From Odontocerum albicorne (Eukaryota; Arthropoda; Insecta; Trichoptera; Odontoceridae), in contig OX463847.1 in assembly GCA_949825065.1 (NCBI GenBank), positions 39,528,831 through 39,592,830 on the forward strand: 64,000 bases of DNA. The letters run 5' to 3'. The notes below the pieces were generated by a model. It had not been told where the DNA came from, ran no database searches, and was given only the letters and a program-made list of their open reading frames with translations. The translations under genes were made by a program, and so were the position numbers. Positions 1-12,403 of the stretch are shown here, in pieces (the stretch's first letter is position 1; each line of letters begins with the position of its first letter).

Positions 1-590
1 CGATAACTAGCAAAAGCTTTACCCAATTTGACTCAATCTTCTGATATTTGCTCCCAGTTGCGTTTAGCATTTATATTTTTGAATATTTCGTGCTTTACGT
101 CGCTATATTTATTGCTCTACTCGCCGTGCTTTCTTCTGTCCTTTACCAAGAAGAGTTAATACAAGATCAGATAATATTGTAATGGGGGATGCTGATTTTG
201 AGTGGTAAGATAACAGGTCCCTCAGATTCATGGATAACGTAATGAAATGGATAACACACCTGTCCGGCAAAAGGAAGAGCTACGGGTTCAAGCTCCGTTG
301 GCCACCATTAGTGTTAATTTGGAACTTGTTTTTTTTTTCAAATGCCTATAACTTTCCCTAACTCACCCTTAACCCTTACTTACCTGTGATGTGTAACTAG
401 TACATATTGCTTCTAAAAACTTTAATTTCTCTATAAATATAATAAATACTGGGTTCAGATTTTAGGTATTCCTCCGTAATATATTTACGCATTGAATGAA
501 AAAATAATATGTATTAATAATAATTAGCACTTATCGGCTACATCAGAGATATTTTGTGAAAATCGGGAATAAATTCACCAATACAATCAA
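1..590. other. AT-rich DNA with a possible SINE head
   Basis: No coding region is seen. Bases about 212-310 contain TGGATAACACACC followed by GGGTTCAAGCTCC and GGCCACCA. This resembles the A-box and B-box halves of a tRNA-derived SINE, but the acceptor stem does not pair, so it is not called as a tRNA. Confidence 0.3.
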
Positions 591-1060
591 ACGTGTGCTA
601 GTGTGTGACGTAGGTATATTCATTCTAAAAAAACCGCTATGGGTGAGGAAGCGACGCTATTCACGTCTCACTCTCATTCTATTTCGGTATATGGGAACGC
701 AAGAATAGAATTTCAGTTCGCTTGCTCCTCGCGCTTCAGTAGGCATCCATTTGAGTTGGTCTCTTCGCCCGTTTTGTGAACGTCAGACGATATTTTTTTC
801 ATGTTTTCAGCAATTAAATTTCAATTATTATCACTTTTGACTTCAAATTTCACTAATTTAAGCGATTGGCTATGAACATTCTTATTTTTCCGATTTTAAT
901 TCGCTCATTTTTACATGTGTATTGAATACACAACACCGGAACGCGCGGATTTTTTTAGCACAGGAAGGGAAAGGTTAAAACCATACATTTTCAAAAAGTG
1001 AATCCAATACTCTATGTTTTAAGCCATTCACTCAGGGGATAGTAAAGATTTCAACTAAGT
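591..1060. other. Less AT-rich unidentified segment
   Basis: This segment is richer in G and C than its surroundings, especially 640-780, with a CTTCAGTAGG motif near 736. It could be a 5' untranslated exon, a promoter or an LTR fragment. No open frame or TATA box was convincing, and it has no counterpart elsewhere in the window. Confidence 0.2.
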
Positions 1061-1594
1061 GCAAATATGGTATACTTGCATAAACCCCATTTATTAAATA
1101 AATTTCTTTTTAATATTTATTTCTTTAAATTGAATTTAATTAGAAAGGCAAGATTTTTCAAAACATATATGATAAATAAAATAATCAAATTAAATATGAT
1201 TTTGTCATTTGATTTTTCACTCAGGTACGGAGGAATTATCAAAATATGAGCTTACATCACACACTAAATGATTGAGTGCCTATAGGTACATCGATTCTAC
1301 CGGATCTCCCTAATGTACGATGCACTGGTGTGGACCGAATTAACGGTTGAGTGATATTGAAATTAAAACTGGACGAATACCAGGCGTAAAATTTACGACG
1401 CAAATGAAAATCTGAAATGCGAAATATTTTCAACAGTGATAATGGATTTTTTAACCCAACGACAGAATATAAAAGAAGTTTTATGCTTTTCCAGAATAAA
1501 ACAAGAAATGAAAAAAATCTGATGTCTTTGTTAATATTTTGAAATATGCATAATGAGTTTGCTAAGAAGATACAATAGTTCACAACAGTATTTT

Positions 1595-2215
1595 AGTACT
1601 AATGAGAGATATCAAACGGCGTGTAGTAATAGAAAACAAAGTCAATAGCACACTTTAAAAAATGTATACTCGAACCGGACAGTATCGAAATCTGTTGAGA
1701 TAACCCTCAACACTTTTTTAGTACCAACAATAAATAGGACACTTCCATATATAATCGGAACAAACAAAATCTGCGTAGTTGTATTGACTTTGACGTATGT
1801 GAGAGAAACCTGGACATGGAAAAATATTGAAAAGGATCGAATAAATGCTGTAGAAATGCGTGAACTGAAAATAATACACGGGATGACGATGTATAAAAGA
1901 AAATGGAATGAAGTGATTAGGGATGAATGTGAACTTAAGACTGACGTGTTGAGTAAGATGAAGAAGTGCACTATGAAATGGTTTTGGTACGTGAAACGAA
2001 TGAATGAAAAAAGACTAACAAACCGTGAATAATATTTTGAAAGAAAAAAAAAGAATTTAGAAGGACAGTATGAGCTTTATTAGAAAGTATATGTGGATGA
2101 GGCGAAATATGTGAATCGAGATAAGAAAGTTTAGTGTTTTGTCCTCTCTGCCAACCCCAGTAGGGAAACGGCGTGATGGTATCAATGTAACTTTCTATGT
2201 ACAATGAGTTTTACT
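1595..2215 (+). mobile_element. LINE A 3' fragment (copy 1)
   Basis: This is a 5'-truncated non-LTR retrotransposon piece. The open stretch at 1784-2032 encodes the region after the reverse transcriptase, with the recurring motifs ETWTW, INAVEMR, IRDECEL, VLSKMKK and MNEKRLT. The typical tail of this ORF (an R-D-K-V block, then a proline/glycine end) continues in broken frames to about 2200. The upstream part, AAACAAAGTCAATAGC, matches the start of copy 9 at 58 kb. This is the best-preserved copy of the family here and is inactive. Clade assignment needs a reverse-transcriptase domain, which is absent. Confidence 0.8.
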
Positions 2216-5200
2216 GACACGAGTGAAAAATAAGTTTTAAGAGGCTTTAATGTAAAAGAAAACAAGTAGCTGCGCTTAAATTCTCATAGCTATTCCAAAG
2301 TTTGTACGATTATATTATATGGACATCTTTCATACATCCCTCAACTAGCAATATGTGAGAAACCATTGATATGTTCACATCAACCTACTTCATCCACTGC
2401 AGGACAAAAGCCTCTTCAAATTGGTTCCAAGAAATCCTGTCCTTTGGCTATTGCTTTTAGGTAATCGGTTTTGCTTACATATCCACCTAGCGTGACTTTG
2501 ATCTTCTTACATTCCTAGTTCTGTCTATTGGGTACCACTGGATTATTTATAGTTAAGACCGATTTAAGTATATTAAATTGCTGAATTTTTTTTGTTTTTT
2601 TTAAATTCAAACTATAGATAATTATTATGGTCATAAACTAAAGATAATTATTATGTCTCTGGATGTGTTGTGAAAATGAGGCATATCAGAATTTAAAATG
2701 AGCAATTGTTAATTAAATAAATAACCGGTGCAATTTACATGATAAACACCTGTAAAATGCTTAGAAGAACGTCAAATATTAAGAAGAAAAATTTACAAGA
2801 CAATAAATTATAACATACATAAGTTAAAGGCAATCATATGTTCATGTTAACCCTCCCCTTTATAATGAGAGGAAGAAAGCGACAGGGGTAAGGAACCCTT
2901 CCATATTTATCTCTCTTTTTCCTGTGAAAAGGAAGTAAATAATTCTCAATATCGGACAAACGTAATGAAGTGTTAATTTATTGATAAGCTTTTCAAATAG
3001 CCCGAGTTAAATAATTGAATTTATTTTAAGGGTTTTTCAAATTTTCTAATTATCGTCTGTCGATACAATTTTCTAATGACTTCACGCTACACAGGGACTT
3101 TAACAAACACATAATCAAGGCCATTATTTCTGAGTACTGTTATAAGAGTGACTCACTCAAGTTTCCGGTTTTAAATCATTGTGTGGAACTATACAAACTG
3201 ATACGTATTTTTCAGAATTTCGGGAAATTTCAGGAAATTTTTCACAATCTGAAAAAAAATTATTCAATATTTTGCTCGATTCTTTTCCAGGATTTTGTAA
3301 AAATGCCTTAAATAAATTAATATTCTTTTAAATAAAGATGAAATAATAAATATACCATTAAACTTTAAAAACGAATTTATTCAGTTATTGTCATTTTGCA
3401 AAAAAACATGGCTTAAAAATATGAATCACTAGCATACGAATAAATGTATTTGCTGCTTCAATGAAATCACGATTATTCGTACATTTTTGTGTTACTTGAA
3501 TTACTTTGAAATATTAGAAGAAGACTTAACAAGGACAAAACGGGAAGAAACAGGTATCGCAAAATATTACAAGACATTACAGGAAAAATGGTGGTATTGT
3601 AGGAAGATATAACGAAGACAAAGTTTTGCTTTTTATAATTATAAAGACAGTTACGCAAATTTAAAAAAAAAAGCGTAATAAAGACAAAGTTTCAGATAAA
3701 TCAGGAAACCACAATTCTCAGCATTAAGATGAAGAATATTTCTTTGATAAAAATTAATTACAAGATCTTTAAAATATCTTTCAAATCGATCAAACGAAGT
3801 AATGTTGGCTTTCATTGCAATCCTTACAAAGGAAAACATTAATTAAATAACGCAAAATAACTTGAAAGGATTTTCAAAAAAAAAAAAAAACAGCTACACT
3901 ACGGGATTTTTTTTAAATATCTTTGAATCGCAGATCTTTGTGTATTTTGACGTGCTTGGAAAACATATTTTCATTGAATATTTGAAAAAGAACAGTGTTA
4001 TTAATTAAATTTTCTGCGTCTTCAGAATAATTATCATAGCGAAGAAAATTATTATAATTTCGTAAAATATCAATGAATAATTAACAAACGTACGCTACTG
4101 AGTCTTGACAACTCAAAATCCAATTTGATGTTTAACTTTGAACAACAAAGCGTAAGCTTCATATGTTCAATACGACTGTTAATATTATATTTAATCTTTC
4201 CCTCTTTCAAAGGAGCCCAGTTGTATAATATATGATAAAATGTCAGCTGAGCTTTGCAGCAATAATCTCAATTTGTGATGAAATCAAAATACAGAATGAC
4301 GCAAAAAAATGTATCGACACTTTAATAGCTGGTAATTTGCTGTTTTTTTTATATTTTAGATTTAATCGTTGAGAAATAATGACTGACACTGGACTAAATT
4401 TTTAACAAAGGAAGTATAAGTGCTACTGAAAGTACGAAAACGCGGTAGTACACTTTTTTTGAAATTTCTCAAGAATTAAGTTAATGCAAAAAAAACTGAA
4501 ACCATTCACGAATTACTAGCCATCGAAAGATAATGTGCCCAAATACTAAATGAAATGATTCTCGATGTTTGTGATTCCGTTGCTTCGCGTTGCCAACAAT
4601 GTCTACACCAGAATGGTCATCAATTTGAAAACAGGCGCTAAGTATAAAAATACGTTTATGTAGTTTATTGCGAACGTTGAAAGGGAACCGTATGCTAATT
4701 AATACAAACTTTATAATCACTAAAATTGTGAACATATTTTTTTGCTACATCCTGTAGATATGTTTGTCAAGTTAAAGGAGAAATAAAAAACTCATACAGT
4801 TTTAAAAATCACATTAAACTGTGATAATCATTGTAATCCGTTAATTTAATGTAAAGCTGCGATAATCATTGTAATCTGTTAAGTTTAGTTCGATTCCATC
4901 ACGTTGTTATGGGGGATTAAATAATGCAAATGGGGGTCGTTGCTGAGAACCAAGGTCTGAGTGAATGTGATGGAATACAAGTAGCCTGAACGAGTGGACT
5001 CGTTCTCACTAAAAATAGTTGTAAGAATTGTTATCTAGTTATAAGTAATATGTAAGTGTTAATAATTATTTCTAAGAAATCATATATAAATATTATAAAA
5101 AATGGAAATTAAAAAACATGTAGGAAAATAAAATTAAGTAAGTTCATAGTTTTTAATATATAATTAAGATTAGTTAAGTTATAAATGTGCATATAAGTAT

Positions 5201-5234
5201 TGCCTTGGTAAATATTTGTATCCTATATTACTTT
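2216..5234. other. AT-rich stretch without recognised genes
   Basis: No gene or classified repeat is supported over about 3 kb. At 4810-4890 a block of about 40 bp containing GATAATCATTGTAATC occurs twice. Short open frames at 3473-3839 and 4481-4735 have AT-driven composition and no recognisable motif. The segment is probably intron or intergenic DNA made of decayed repeats. Confidence 0.5.
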
Positions 5235-5405
5235 GTTCAGTAAAAAAGATTCGTTGGAACCCAGATTTTATTTAAAAGGATTACAGTTTGGTCTCGACTC
5301 TACTCAAGGTCTCTTTGACATCTTTCCGGTTGGTAAAAAGAGATTGCCACATGGAAATAACCCCACCAGGTTGTACTGTATATAATAAAAAGTGTAATAC
5401 AATAG
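5235..5405 (+). mobile_element. S1 SINE body (headless)
   Basis: This matches the body of the S1 family: a GGAACCCAGATTTT junction, AAAAGGATTACAGT, then GAGATTGCCACATGG, CCAGGTTGTACTGT and a GTGTAATACAATA tail. The tRNA-like head is missing, so the copy is 5' truncated. It directly abuts LINE A copy 2. Confidence 0.75.
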
Positions 5406-5840
5406 AATACAGAGCACCAGACTTTTCTATCTCAACATACACTCTTCGCCTCTTCCACATCCATACATCTCATTGTACAACTTCTACGATTTATCTACCT
5501 TTCTATGCTCCTTCTTTCAAAATATTCACTTGATCCAACCATTCTATCCTTGGTCTTCTTCTTCCATGCCATCGACACACAATTCGCTTGTTCCACATTC
5601 ATACGCTTTTATTTTTCTGACTTTTTATATATCCTTGTTTTTAAATATAAATTACCTGATCCAACCTTACATTCCTTGGTATTTTTCCATGCCTTTCACT
5701 CACATTTGCATTATACATTTGTCTTGTAGTTCTTCATTCATTCCTTTTACATACCCAAACCATCTCAGAGTCCTCTTTTTCATCTTTAACATAAATACCG
5801 CTCAGAAAAGAATTTTTTGTTTCTATATAACGGGATCACG
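5406..5840 (-). mobile_element. LINE A 3' fragment (copy 2)
   Basis: Read on the minus strand, this is the same tail as copy 1 (CATCCATACATCTC, then the TTGATCCAACC and TTGGTCTTC blocks). The TTGATCCAACC/TTGGTCTTC section appears twice, near 5530 and 5655, so the copy carries an internal duplication of about 125 bp. The plus-strand open frames here are antisense shadows. Confidence 0.7.
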
Positions 5841-6700
5841 ATGAAGTTTTTTGATGTTTCTTCAGGTATTTCTTTAAATTAACTCTATACTCAATAAACA
5901 TCACGGTCGCACTACAGAAAATGTGTTTTAGAAGAAAAAAAAGGGGTTGTGAATAAGCTAGGTTGATTTAATAAAGCTGATGTGAGCAAAATACACTTCA
6001 GATTTATTTCAAAAAAGTAATGTAGCCCAGGATATTCAGTAAGTTTTGAAATTGTGGATGATGGATGGTGAATATAAGCTCATATTAGAAAAAAATAACT
6101 AAGAAAGGAGAAAAATAAATTAAATCAAAACATTTCTTTCATGTTTCAACAAAAAAAATTTTTTAACGAATTATAACTCAAAAAAGTTTACTTTTGTTGA
6201 TATATAATAAATTATAGAAATGAAATCCAGTTAACTTTGCTTTCACGTGTTACATATATTAAGTTAGTTTGTTAGTATCGTGTTCAATTCTTGAGTTATC
6301 GCATGTCAAAAGTAATCTCATCCATCAAGAAATAACTTGAATTTCTCTTCATTAACACGACCTTATAAAAGCAAGATGTATAACACTTTATTATAAGGGT
6401 TGCCTCAAATTATTTGGTTGACACGCCAAGAAGATATGGGTTAAGGAAGTATTTAGGAAATAGGAGTTAAGTTGTATCATCAAATTAATTAAATGTTGAA
6501 TTTCAAAATTCTACTAACATTTTTTCATTAACTTGAGTTTTGAAAAAGAGCTCAATATCGAGTCTCATTTCAAAATTAATTGCTTGTGGAATAATATTTT
6601 AATAAAAATTAAAACATTAATTTTTTTTAATCCTTTTCTTGGATCTTAATTTTTATATATTTCCAAACTATCTCACTTATAAAACTATTATTTTTTTAAA
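5841..6700. other. AT-rich stretch, nothing recognised
   Basis: Homopolymer-rich AT DNA with no gene, tandem array or repeat that I can place. Confidence 0.5.
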
Positions 6701-6704
6701 TAAT

Positions 6705-6818
6705 AGATATGACCGAAGTCATAGGTATCCTTATACCCTCGAACATTAGGCGGAAAAGTGGCTGTGTCATTCGAGGGGAGTAGCACAGCGCGGGGTTCGA
6801 ACCGCCGACCTTCCGCAT
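6705..6818 (-). mobile_element. S2 SINE (copy 1)
   Basis: On the minus strand it reads GGCGGTTCGAACCCCGCGCT, which holds a consensus B-box (GGTTCGAACC), then CTACTCCCCTCGAATGAC and a TACCTATGACTTCGGTCAT end shared with the copies near 9.1 and 34.6 kb. It is a tRNA-derived SINE head plus body, joined head to head with the S1 copy that begins four bases on. Confidence 0.75.
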
Positions 6819-6821
6819 GAA

Positions 6822-7013
6822 CACCTCCGTGGCCTGGTGGTAAGACGCTTGTCTGCTGATCCGGAGGTTGCGGGTTCGATCCCCGCTGGAATCCAGATTT
6901 TTTTTAAAAGGGATTATAGTCTGGTTTTCACTTAGGGCCCATTAAAAACTACTTTCTGGTTGGTTGGAAGAGATTGCCACATGGCAATAAATTCGCCAGG
7001 TTAAATAAAAAAA
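6822..7013 (+). mobile_element. S1 SINE (copy with full head)
   Basis: The tRNA-like head has the A-box TGGCCTGGTGG and the B-box GGTTCGATCCC, followed by CCGCTGGAATCCA, a T-run, TATAGTCTGGTTTTCAC and the GAGATTGCCACATGG body. The first bases (ACCTCCG) do not pair with the end of the head (GGAATCC), so this is a SINE promoter rather than a functional tRNA gene. Confidence 0.85.
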
Positions 7014-7059
7014 GTCCAGTGCGTTACCGTGCGGCCATGCGCCTTATTTTTTATTTTTT

Positions 7060-7400
7060 ATTCATCATTGTTTTATTTGAGTTCACCATCGGTTTCAAAG
7101 ATCGACGTCTTCGTCATTGTTGGAAAAGATGACAATAAGATCGCCAAATTTTTATAGAGTTAAATGTTTAAATAAGTAAAAATAAAAATGATGGACCCAG
7201 AAAGTTCTAGAGTGGCGAATAAGGACAGAAAAAATAAATGTGGGAAGACCCCTATCGAGATGGTGGGATGGATAAGGAAATGTGATGGGAGCAATGTGTC
7301 CATGATAGGAACGTGTGGATTGGAAGAGAGAAGGCCTATATCCAACATTGGAGTAAATACCGACGATAATGACAACTGACAGGACCTTTATTCATCCCCC
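7060..7400. mobile_element. P2 Penelope-like repeat, partial
   Basis: The left end carries ACCATCGGTTTCAAAGATCG and GACGTCTTCGTCATTG, the inverted form of the GAAACCGGT / GACGAG terminal hairpin seen near 15.08 kb. The internal stretch GTGGCGAATAAGGACAG resembles GTGGCTAATAAGGGCAG at 14.93 kb, so both belong to one family. No right terminal arm is found, so the copy is truncated. Assignment to Penelope-like elements rests on the similarity of this hairpin to that of family P1, which encodes GIY-YIG. Confidence 0.45.
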
Positions 7401-8119
7401 TAAATTTGGATATTCCAAGCCAGTGAGGACTCATATTATGAGATTTATTTTATTCCTTAATTTTATTTTCTTTAATTAAGATACTTATTTTACCTACAAG
7501 AAATTCTGCCGTCATCTCGTATTAAGAGGGTTGTCAAAGTGTCACGAAGTGTTTTTGAAGTATTTTCCGAAATAGCGAACATTGATGATTATTGAATATA
7601 TGTCAGAAGTGCTAATGGACTTAAGATTGCAAGACCCATCTAATTGAACGAGAGGATTATTAATTTTATTCTTCTTTCTTCTAAGCCTTTCTCTGGTTTC
7701 TTCACAAATTCACTCTTTACAATTATTAGAGAGATTGCTACAATTAAGGAGTTTAAAATTAAAACCAAGCATTGGGAAATGGCGAAAAGCTTTTTAGCCA
7801 CGTAGTTTGTACATATGTACCATCGTGCCATGACCGTTTTGGGGGTAGGCAGAAAGAAAATATATCAATGCTATTCTTACCATGAACATAATTCTTGTCT
7901 TGTCAACATCCATACTTCTCGTCATATATGTTTCTCATACTCGTACTTCTTACCTTTCACTTTAGTTCAAATTTCTCCGATTGTCTCATTTCACTCTTTC
8001 CTAGGTCAACTTTTCTCTCGTTGTTCATCATTTCAGATAACTATTTTTTGGTCTTTCGCAACTCATCAAGGCAGTATATTTGTCAGGTACTTTGTACAAG
8101 AAAAGTGTTATACAATAAG
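7401..8119. other. Stretch without recognised genes
   Basis: No coding region or classified repeat is seen. The open frames at 7640-7831 and 7815-8158 are short, antisense to each other in part, and without motifs. Confidence 0.45.
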
Positions 8120-8120
8120 A

Positions 8121-8525
8121 TAACAGACGAAATAATAATAAAAGGGCAATTTATGTAGCGCTGTTTAGAGAGCAGACTATCCCCAAAGGTGTTAGTGGCT
8201 GAGGGATATATAGTATATTATGTACCTTACCGACTCTATATGTATATTCAGAAAAACATATTTAGTAAGAAAACCGCAAAAAACTCACCTAGGAAAGACG
8301 AACTACAAAGAAATCTCTCTAAATATGCGATAGTAACACTTTCTACTTTAGGTGAAGAATAGTTTTCATTTGAAATCAAATTATATATAAACAATATAAT
8401 ATTGATAAAATTTCGATAAATTCTCCCAAAAAGAGTTGTCTCGAAGTGTTTCCTAAAGCTGCACACGCCACTTATATCTAAGGGAGGCAAAAATCAGATT
8501 ATTGCATCTCAAAAGTAGAGGAGCA
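8121..8525 (+). repeat. NC4 dispersed repeat (copy 1)
   Basis: It aligns by eye with 51838-52200 in the same orientation. Shared blocks are TTTAGAGAGC, AACATATTTAGTAAGAAAAC, GGCGAACTACAA-like and AGATAGTAAC-like sequence, followed by AGAGCAAATAACG-like sequence. The product and class are unknown. A weaker relative may occur at 27480-27600. Confidence 0.5.
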
Positions 8526-9037
8526 ATAACGGGATTTTTTTTAAATCGTAAATCGAAAAATATTTTTTTTTATTAAAAGATTCATGTTTTGCCAAGTTTT
8601 CAAGTATTTTTTTATTAAAAGATTCATGTTTTACCAAGTTTTAAAGTATTTTTTTGAGAAGCGTATTAAAATACAGGATAATTGTCTGATTAAATGAAAT
8701 TCAAAAGTCGCAGATTATTTTTATTTTAAATATAATCAAAATAAACCCACACGTTAAAAAAAGTTTTTTAAGCCAACTCAGATTTTTATTCACGGAATCA
8801 TTCTAGAAAATTAGCAAACGAATGTTTTTGTTAAATTTAATTAGTTATCTAGCATCGAAATTTGCATATTTACAAGCAGAGAATTCTAATTAAACTGAAC
8901 ACTATTTTTAGCTTTAAATAGTCGTTTATAATTTAATTTAATTATCATTTGATTAATAGCACTAGGGGTGTTAATTAATTAAGTACACTAAGTCAGCTGA
9001 ACCGTTAAATTAGTGACCAGAAATAATTTTAAATCAT
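8526..9037. other. AT-rich stretch with a 41-bp doublet
   Basis: A block of about 41 bp (AAAAGATTCATGTTTT, then CCAAGTTTT) is repeated in tandem at 8570-8650. Nothing else is recognised. Confidence 0.5.
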
Positions 9038-9190
9038 CATGAGGCCGCGCGGTAATGCATTGGACTTTCGTGCGGAAAGTCGTCGGTTCGAACCCCGCGG
9101 TGTGCTACTCCTCTCGAACAGCACATGCTCTATTTTCGCCAAGCGTTCGAGGCCATAAGGATACCCATGACTTCGGTTCATATTTTTTCT
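9038..9190 (+). mobile_element. S2 SINE (copy 2)
   Basis: GCGGTAATGCATTGGAC forms an A-box-like half and GTCGGTTCGAACCCCGC holds the B-box. They are followed by CTACTCCTCTCGAACAGC and the shared end CCCATGACTTCGGTTCAT. This is the cleanest copy of the S2 head in the window. Confidence 0.8.
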
Positions 9191-9419
9191 TTAAATATGT
9201 TTATTTTTAATATTATTGTATTTCAAAACTGGAACATTCTTCGATAAGTTTGCTATTGAATAAATATTTAATTTATCCCTTCATCAAACTGTGCAAATTA
9301 CGGTTAGTTGATTACCTGGTTTATATTATTGATTTATTATAAAACAGCTTTTCAATATATCGGAATCACTAATTCGGATATGTTGAAGGGTACCATAAAA
9401 TATAAGGAATTCACGAAAC

Positions 9420-9790
9420 AATGTCGATGGGGCAGTAAAAGACATATAAACGAACAGAGTAAAATCAAAATCTGTTAAATATTTACTCACAAGAATGTAT
9501 TAGTGTCAACATTTATGTATATGAGTGAAACTTGGAAGGGAAAAATGATGAAAAAGCTGATGAAATGTGTGCACTGAGAAGAAAACGTGATGTATCTGCG
9601 TAAAAATATGGTTGTATGTAAAATAAAGAGTGATGTGTAACGTAAGGAAAAAAATAGACCAAGATGATGTGGTAGGTGACCTAGATAAAGATGATGTGGT
9701 AGGTGACCTAGATAAAGATGATGTGGTAGGTGACCTAGATAAAGATGATGTGGTTGGTGACCTAGATAAAGAAGTAAACTAAACCGTAAA
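9420..9790 (+). mobile_element. LINE A fragment (copy 3), mosaic
   Basis: The piece begins with GTCGATGGGGCAGTAAAAGA and runs through TATGAGTGAAACTTGGAAGG, which corresponds to the YxSETW part of LINE A. The reading frame is broken everywhere. Its 3' part is replaced or invaded by a 27-bp minisatellite. Confidence 0.6.
9658..9770. repeat. 27-bp minisatellite, 4 copies
   Basis: The unit AAGATGATGTGGTAGGTGAC plus CTAGATA is repeated four times almost without change (one A-to-T difference in the last). The array lies inside LINE A copy 3. Confidence 0.9.
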
Positions 9791-10130
9791 CCGCATTTGT
9801 TACTCTCATTTATTGGATGATTTTTCTATAATGTTTGTTTTCTTATTAAATATGTTTTTCGAGATATATGATAAGCTGATGCGGAGAATTATATATTCTA
9901 ATGGCCGTAGCCATAAATTTCATACTTTTAAACTTAAGTTGTACATATATTTATTTTGTTATATTTTTAATCCAACAGTTAAGTGTAATTTAAACAAATT
10001 ATAATATTTTTTTAATAATTTTGTTAAAAATTTATAAAAATTAAACACGTGTGCTAGGTTAGAAATATCGTTCATAAATAGAGACAATTAAACGACGCAA
10101 CATTATATACGATGCATTAGAATACAAAGA

Positions 10131-10382
10131 ATCTTGACTTCATCACATCGGAGATACAGTCCACACTCAGAAAGAAAATTGAATTATGACAGACTGTTTG
10201 TATTTTGTACAAAGGATCTTGACTTCACCACATCGAAGATACAGTCCACACTCAGAAAGGATCTTGACTTCACCACATCGGAGATACAGTCCACACTTAG
10301 AAAGGATCTTGACTTCACCACATCGGAGATACAGTTCACACTCAGAAAGAAAATTAAATTATGACAGCCTGTTTGTACTTTG
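10131..10382. repeat. About 45-bp minisatellite, 4 copies
   Basis: The unit starts GATCTTGACTTCACCACATC and ends CACACTCAGAAAG. Four copies are present. The first and last also share an extension (GAAAATTGAATTATGACAG-like, then TGTTTGTA), so the ancestral unit was longer and the middle ones are shortened. Open frames across it merely read the repeat. Confidence 0.85.
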
Positions 10383-10626
10383 AGAATAAAATGGCTATTT
10401 ATATTTGTGAAACACTCGTCTTATGTATGACTTAAGGCGCAGTATAACGGGATGAAAACGCTGAAAATAATATAAATATACTCCCACATGGATCCGCAAA
10501 AGGGGTTGTTCAGCCCGTTTCTTATTTGCTTTACCTCCCCATTGACATCGGAAGTACAATAGAGTCCCGATTATGCGATCGTTGATTATTAGACATTCCA
10601 GATTATCTTCTTCCGTGGTTGCAGTC

Positions 10627-10835
10627 CTAAGACTGGTTTGCAGCAATTTGAACTCTTCTCCTCCATTCCCCCCTGTCCTGTGCGGCTCTTTGTAAGTCAG
10701 TATATGTTGAGCAGCGCACGTCCACCAACAGGTCCTCCAGGTACTCTCGGCGTGGGCGTCCCCTAGAGTTTGTCCCCTCGGTCATACCCTTGTAGCGATG
10801 TTCGTTATCAATGTAGCATGTGTCCTATTAGGACG
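10627..10835 (-). pseudogene. LINE C ORF2 C-terminal remnant
   Basis: On the minus strand an open stretch reads GRPRREYLEDLLVDVR, then TYTDLQRAAQDRGEWRRRV, and stops at TAG (10629-10627). This is the usual extreme C-terminus of a non-LTR retrotransposon polymerase protein: a G-R-P-R motif, an acidic helix, then D-R-x-x-W-R. Upstream the frame shifts, but RPNRTHATL-like sequence (compare the R-P-N-R-x-G-H motif of such tails) continues to about 10835. The rest of the element is missing, so it is a dead 5'-truncated copy of a family distinct from LINE A. Confidence 0.75.
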
Positions 10836-12403
10836 TGCTGATGATGTTGATGTTGACATTGCTATATTTGTTTAAGTCGAATTCTGCGTTCCTTTTCGTT
10901 CAGGGTCATCAATGTAGCGAGTTGCTTATCTTTATACGTCGTGATGATCTTGATTTGTATTTATTTATTTAAATATAAATACTCAGGAATGCGGATGAAA
11001 ACGAAAGTGAACAGCGGGTAATTAATAACAAGTCTTGACAGTTGAATGAACAATAATTATATTTATTTCTCGGCGCGTGGGTAATTTATACTAATGAGTG
11101 AACCAGTTCGCGATACATATTCTGTCTTACTCTAGCGCGTGCATTGACGGGTAGATATTTATTTGTATTCGGAGACGGCGAGACAGAACGTAAATAATAT
11201 TTGTGAGTAGACATTGTTGCCGTTCCTGGCATGTGACAATTTGTAAATAGTACATCGGTCATTGACCCTGTATGTTTACTATTTTAACAATAAATTATGT
11301 TTAACAATTCACTTATTTATTTTGACAATTGTTTATTTATTTAGGTAGGTATCCTACACCCTCATAGTAAAATGTTACTAAAATATATCGCCAATTTTAA
11401 GAAAATGTTTAATAACATAGTTCAATAATTTTTTTATATAAAGTATTGTTTTGCATCAATTTTTGTGTTATTTGTACAAACTTTTTGTTTATGTTAATAC
11501 GAGCATTATTCATTAAGTTTATTATTATTATTAAATAAATATATTAATGTTATTCAGGTCCATATATTAAAGTAATAAAACAACTTATTGTCAATAATTT
11601 TTCAAAGGTTTCAGCTTTAACTAAGTGGAACTACACATTAGAATATTTAGCACTAAATTGTTTTCTTATTCTATTAATTAATTACAATAATATTCTACAA
11701 GTCAAAACCAAAAAGTTAAAAAAAAAACAAATAATTAAATCTCCTCTCTTAAATATTTTTTAAAGGGTTAAAAGACCGTACACACTTCCGATGTAATGTA
11801 ACACCAGTCTGACATAAGTACTGCTCTCGTAACAAACTGGGATTATTCCCCTTCAGGAGATCACCTAAACGAAAGTTGGAAACACATATATTAAGGATTA
11901 ATGCAATTAAAAGCAATGACAATGCAATTTGTCGTTAAATATTTTAATGACATATTTTTAGTATTTTTTTTGGTGTTCATTATTCAGGTTTCTATTGTTA
12001 TATAAGGTAAAGTGGCTTCGGTTCCAGACTATTCAACTCTTCCGCAATCTTGTCTAAATTGAATATTTGGGACTCTTCTGTGTGGTTTATTTAATAATAA
12101 CAGCCAATAAAACAAATGTGTGCTGACCGGTGCACATGGGTAAAGTTGTATAAAATTAGCCAAGCATTTTACTTCATGCATATTTCTAAGCCATCTTACA
12201 TGGGGTAGTCTTAAATAGACTTTCTTGAAATAACAAATTTAATTCAACCCCATAATCCAGCTTGAAATACAAAAACAAACTTTATCAGAACTTATCCCCA
12301 CAACTCAATTATTAACAGTTAACACAAGTAAGAGAATGATTATGCAAAATATGTGGATATATTCTCTTTTGAACTTATAATTTTAAAAACTTAACTAATC
12401 ATC
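10836..12403. other. Stretch without recognised genes
   Basis: The section 10860-10960 could be further LINE C, but no frame is clear. At 11030-11330, GC-richer DNA ends in AATAAATTATG near 11290 and could be an LTR or an untranslated exon. No second copy exists here to test that. The rest is AT-rich. Confidence 0.4.

Noticed and set aside
5288..5844. Plus-strand frames of 81-123 codons
   Set aside because: They run across an S1 SINE body and antisense to LINE A.
6822..6900. tRNA gene
   Set aside because: A- and B-boxes are present, but the acceptor stem does not pair and the same sequence continues into a SINE body in many copies.
9038..9100. tRNA gene
   Set aside because: Same reasoning: it is the head of SINE S2, repeated near 6.8 and 34.6 kb.
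10134..10383. Overlapping plus-strand frames of 65-76 codons
   Set aside because: They translate the 45-bp minisatellite.
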